Assembly: GCA_023091735.1 (NCBI GenBank)
Contig: JALKBU010000581.1
Location: 1-31,961 of the forward strand
DNA: 31,961 nt
Direction: 5' to 3'
Source of the DNA: Trichomonas tenax
Taxonomy: Eukaryota; Parabasalia; Trichomonadida; Trichomonadidae
Shown here: in pieces, positions 28,753-31,961 of the stretch
Position numbering within the stretch: position 1 is the first letter of the stretch
Layout: each line of letters opens with the position of its first letter
Made by a program: the position numbers and the translations under genes
The notes under the pieces: generated by a model
Seen by the model: the letters and a program-made list of their open reading frames with translations, nothing else
Databases searched by the model: none
What the model was told of the DNA's origin: nothing

Positions 28753-28757
28753 CAAAA

Positions 28758-29912
28758 ATGTCTTATGGCACATATTCTTATGGAGGCTATGGCACATATG
28801 GATCTACGGCTATGAAAGATTATGAAATAGATACATCAAAAGGTCCGGAGGATTCAATTTCTCAGCTAAAGTTTGTAAATAATGGTTCAGATCTTCTCTT
28901 ATTCGCAGCTTCTTGGGATGGATCTGTAACCGCATGGAAGAAAGTCGAACCCACAACAACGAATGCAAATCCAAAATGGGACCTTGTAGCTTCTCATCGA
29001 GAATCGCGACACGCCTGCCTTCGAATTGCTGTAGATGATAATTCAAATCGTTATTTTTTCGGAACTACAGAAGGTGCAGTGAAATTAATTACATTGAACC
29101 AGGGTGAAAACAAATTTAATGTGCAAGAATTATTTAAACTTTCAATTCCTTATCCGATAGCAGGACTGGGATTCTGTCAGGATAAGAATTGTCTTGTTGT
29201 CGGTGGGATGAATGGAACTGTTTATCTTTATGATTCTCGCGAAAAAGCACAACCAACTGCATGTTTAGTTTCAGGAAGCTATAACCTAGTCAGTTTAGAT
29301 GTTGGAGTGAATACAGCTTATGTTGCTTACGCAGATATGATGATAAATACAATTGATATTCGACAAAATATTGATCCTGCTCAACCACCGAATATTCCTG
29401 AGCTCAAATTTACAAACCAGCCTAAAACATATCAAGAAATGCAATTAACATCAATTGCGGCTTATCCACAAGATGATGGTTATATGTCTGGCTCTGTCAC
29501 AGGTCGCGTAGTCATCATCCATGGAACTAATTTCAAATATTACGACATTCATCGTAATGATTCAGATTTTTCAATTTATAGCTGTAATTGTGTTTCAATT
29601 GCTAAGAAAGCAACTCTTGGGGTTTCATGTGGTGGCGATGGAGCTCTTAACTATTTTAACCTGAGTAATGGCTTGCAAACAGCAACAACAGAAACAAAAG
29701 CGAAAGAAAAGATTCCATACACTGCATGTGCGCTTTCACCAGACGCAGACTTTTGCGCATATGCGTCGGGCGAAGATTGGTCCAAAGGCTACGAAGAACA
29801 CGAAAACACGTATATGGATACAAAATTATATGTTCATAAGGTCACTGATAATGATAAAGGTATCAAGAAGACAATGGGCACGACCAGCTATAACTACTAC
29901 GGCAAGAAGTAG
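28758..29912 (+). CDS. RAE1: mRNA export factor RAE1/Gle2, WD40 protein
   Basis: A 384-residue seven-bladed WD40 propeller protein. RAE1 binds the GLEBS motif of NUP98 at nuclear pores and helps mRNA export and spindle checkpoint control. The N-terminus is a Gly/Tyr-rich tail (SYGTYSYGGYGTYGS), then the first blade begins PEDSISQLKFV (animal 'PDDSIGCLSFS'). The hallmark that separates RAE1 from its relative BUB3 is near the C-terminus, CAYASGEDWSKGYEEHEN (DWSKG at 340-344; animals 'FAYASSYDWSKGHE'), followed by a short basic end (YNYYGKK). SGSVTGRVVIIH also matches the family's 'GSIEGRVAIHY' blade. Confidence 0.92.
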   Translation: MSYGTYSYGGYGTYGSTAMKDYEIDTSKGPEDSISQLKFVNNGSDLLLFAASWDGSVTAWKKVEPTTTNANPKWDLVASHRESRHACLRIAVDDNSNRYFFGTTEGAVKLITLNQGENKFNVQELFKLSIPYPIAGLGFCQDKNCLVVGGMNGTVYLYDSREKAQPTACLVSGSYNLVSLDVGVNTAYVAYADMMINTIDIRQNIDPAQPPNIPELKFTNQPKTYQEMQLTSIAAYPQDDGYMSGSVTGRVVIIHGTNFKYYDIHRNDSDFSIYSCNCVSIAKKATLGVSCGGDGALNYFNLSNGLQTATTETKAKEKIPYTACALSPDADFCAYASGEDWSKGYEEHENTYMDTKLYVHKVTDNDKGIKKTMGTTSYNYYGKK

Positions 29913-30070
29913 TATTATTTTTATTTATAGAGTTTTGAATTATAAAATATTCTGTTAATTTTTTCACGTTCAGCAAAAACGGTCCACATTCTTCGGGAGA
30001 GGACGTTCTAAGTTCTGGGACCAAGATATGTTAAAGAATGTCATATGCTTAACATATAAATGTTAAGGGG
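29913..30070 (+). other. RAE1 downstream DNA with a short coding-like stretch
   Basis: From 29965 to a TAA near 30066 one frame reads HVQQKRSTFFGRGRSKFWDQ and a little further without a stop. It lacks an ATG near its start and no family is recognised. It may be a gene fragment or chance. Confidence 0.2.
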
Positions 30071-31007
30071 AAAAATTATATATAAAATTCTTATGAATAT
30101 ATTCTCGATTAAATATTAATCTCAAACCAAATCATTTCAACATATCATAAATCACAATTTACGCCATGAATGATCTAAATCCACACAAAAAAGTTCATCA
30201 CAGAAATTACATATTTTATCTTTTTAAAAAACCAAGAGAATCTTCTAAAATACCTACAATTCTGCAAAGCTAGCCTAGCATATGTATTTTACGCTGTTTT
30301 GAGTTTCTCTTATAACGAATCTCATTTTGTAAAATGAATGTGACAAAAATCATGTTCTTAAACTTTTCATTACAAAGGAAATAAAATGGTATGCGTTTAA
30401 TTGAATAAAAAGTTTATAAATTTTGAAACGATGTATATTCTAATGAAATTAGTAATAAACACATCAACCTCTAAATATCCAACCTTATAGCAGTCATTAG
30501 ACAGTATTTATGGAATCACATTCGGCATATTTTTAGTTGTTAGTAGTCTAAACACTAAATCACAATTTTTGCCATTTTGCCGCGTAAAAAATGTAAACTC
30601 ACTATTTTTGTCATAAATGAGTGGAATAAGCAATATTTATTAGGAATGATGTTAATAAATCTTTTAATTTCTGAACTTTATGAAGCAAGCTCCATTAGGA
30701 GGGCTGAATGAGCGAACGAAATAATACAGCTGAAATTTCATAGTGGAATTTGAATATTTTTAACATTTTTAACCGAGCAAGCAATTACTTTTCATCCACA
30801 CAGCATGCAAACAACATGAGTAATGATAACCCGTCAGTTAACATCAAAATAAATCAAGACATTTTTTTGATATAATAGTAAATAATATATTTTTCATGCT
30901 TTATATATCCACAGCATTTTAGATTGGAAAATTTTTCATTTTCCACCAAAATTAGACCTTAAATATTCATACTGGTGGAGAAAAATCGAGATGTTTGAGT
31001 AGGCGTG
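30071..31007. other. Gene-poor AT-rich spacer
   Basis: No coding frame of note, no tRNA-like fold and no long repeat seen. Confidence 0.4.
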
Positions 31008-31026
31008 GAAAATTCAGTGACGCCTA
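31002..31026 (+). repeat. Small inverted repeat sharing a 16-base word with 7831-7846
   Basis: AGGCGTGGAAAATTCAGTG followed by ACGCCT has 6-base inverted ends (AGGCGT/ACGCCT). Its inner word AAAATTCAGTGACGCC is identical to 7831-7846, next to the inverted-repeat element. Possibly the end of another repeat family. Confidence 0.45.
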
Positions 31027-31704
31027 AAAAATGTAATATGGTAAACTAGAGATTAGTGCGTTTGCACAATATTTAACTCTCACTAGTTCTATGTTGTTTT
31101 GTATATGTTTACTCGAAGACAAGATGAAATACTGATGAAAAAAATCAAATTTTGGTATTTATATGAAATTTGAGAATATACTACTACTATTCTGTTGAGA
31201 TAAGACTTAATTTATTAATTTTTTTTTCTATTTTAGATATATTTAAATTCTTCATATTTTGTATTATTCTAACATCATGTATTTTATACATGAATATATC
31301 AAATTAAGATCACCGGTATTGTGATTATCTTATTCATGCTAGCTCTTGATAAGAATTTAAATTCGATTTTTTGAAAACTGACTAAAAAGTGCTAACACTA
31401 AATTCATTAGCATCCAAAGAAGAAATGAAAAACAAACAAATTAATAAAAGGCAAATAGAAATTTTTTCGAAACTGAAAAATTTATGAAAAATATTCCAAA
31501 AATGCAAAATCTGCGAATTCTGAACATTTCAAGCAAAAAACAACACAGCCATATTGCTTATAATATAGCTAAATATTTTCCTATACTCAAAGTTTGATAT
31601 CCTCTTTATTTCGAGCTAAAAATCAATAACGGAAAATTAACCTTAAAGGAAATTGAGAGGGTGTCATATCGTTTTCGATGCACCCTTAATCCAACAGCAT
31701 TAAA

Positions 31705-31829
31705 AGGGGGAGGAAACTTCGCCTTTTACCGGATTTCGCCTTGAAACTCAGATGGTATAGCAAGCATAAAATTGTGAGAAAATAATATACGGCATGAACG
31801 AAATGGGCAAATCGGGAGTCCAGATACAA
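31705..31829 (-). repeat. Dispersed repeat B, copy 2
   Basis: Reverse complement of 23452-23576 at roughly 85 per cent by eye. It abuts the inverted-repeat element copy at 31830 without a spacer, so that element may have inserted at its edge. Confidence 0.75.
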
Positions 31830-31961
31830 GGCAGCATTTTTCCTTCTGCGGTGTAGTCCCGCGACCTTCATAACTTTTTATCTGATCAATATTTTTTCGA
31901 TTTGAAAGTACTTTCATGTACATATTGATAGTTGTCTATCCAGTGGTATAAGTGGCACAGT
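31830..31961 (+). repeat. Truncated terminal repeat of the GGCA-ended element, right window edge
   Basis: GGCAGCATTTTTCC and the following bases match the left arm at 6559-6690 nearly perfectly. It is cut by the window end at almost the same internal point as the copy at the left edge, and has the opposite orientation. Read outward it supplies an ATG giving MKVAGLHRRRKN, as in the copy at 1-127. Confidence 0.85.

Noticed and set aside
28758..29912. BUB3 instead of RAE1
   Set aside because: The DWSKG block and the start PEDSIS are RAE1 features; BUB3 lacks them.
31686..31871. Gene starting MKVAGLHRRRKN at the right edge
   Set aside because: The frame runs from the element repeat into repeat B; both parts are non-coding repeats elsewhere.
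1..31961. tRNA, rRNA or CRISPR arrays
   Set aside because: I looked for the GGTTCRA-N-N-CC T-arm pattern, for long conserved GC-rich stretches and for regularly spaced short repeats, and found none.

Overview
The window looks like nuclear DNA of a parasitic protist, most likely a trichomonad (Parabasalia, Trichomonas/Tritrichomonas-like). The strongest evidence is one spliceosomal intron (9402-9485) that begins GTATGT and ends with the block ACTAACACACAG, the fused branch-point/3' splice signal known from Trichomonas vaginalis. Nearly all other genes are uninterrupted, spacers are very AT-rich, leaders look short, and TCAY (Inr-like) sites lie a few to about 40 bases before several start codons. 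I cannot decide the genus.

Layout: (1) 1-127 is the truncated end of an inverted-repeat element. (2) 281-5585 is a compact block: an unknown acidic-tailed protein (+), an NTF2-like protein (-), Golgi tether subunit COG6 (+), a calcyphosin-like EF-hand protein (-) and RNA polymerase II subunit RPB11 (+). (3) 5990-8825 is a nested palindromic repeat complex with the only full-length copy of that element. (4) 8968-10356 is TAF6, a TFIID subunit split into two ORFs by the intron. (5) 10357-13530 has no intact gene but holds coding relics, a broken gene, three hairpins and a GC-rich palindrome. (6) 13531-19040 carries, all on the minus strand, an Ariadne-type RBR ubiquitin ligase, two small membrane-protein candidates, an unknown basic protein and a sirtuin. 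(7) 20587-22983 (-) is the UPF1 helicase. (8) 24660-25805 (-) is a legumain-like cysteine protease. (9) 28758-29912 (+) is the WD40 mRNA-export factor RAE1/Gle2. (10) 31705-31961 joins a second dispersed repeat to another truncated copy of the inverted-repeat element.

The recognised genes are mostly single-copy eukaryotic housekeeping functions: transcription (RPB11, TAF6), RNA export and surveillance (RAE1, UPF1, possibly the NTF2-like protein), Golgi traffic (COG6), ubiquitin and NAD-dependent deacylation. There is no operon-like logic; neighbours are not functionally linked beyond that.

The window starts and stops inside the same repeat family in opposite orientation, at nearly the same internal point, so it may be a whole contig whose assembly broke at this repeat. 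The most useful points for a second look are the TAF6 intron, the palindromic element with its outward-reading start codon, a recurring motif GTTTACATGACAG upstream of several genes, and the decayed gene near 12 kb.
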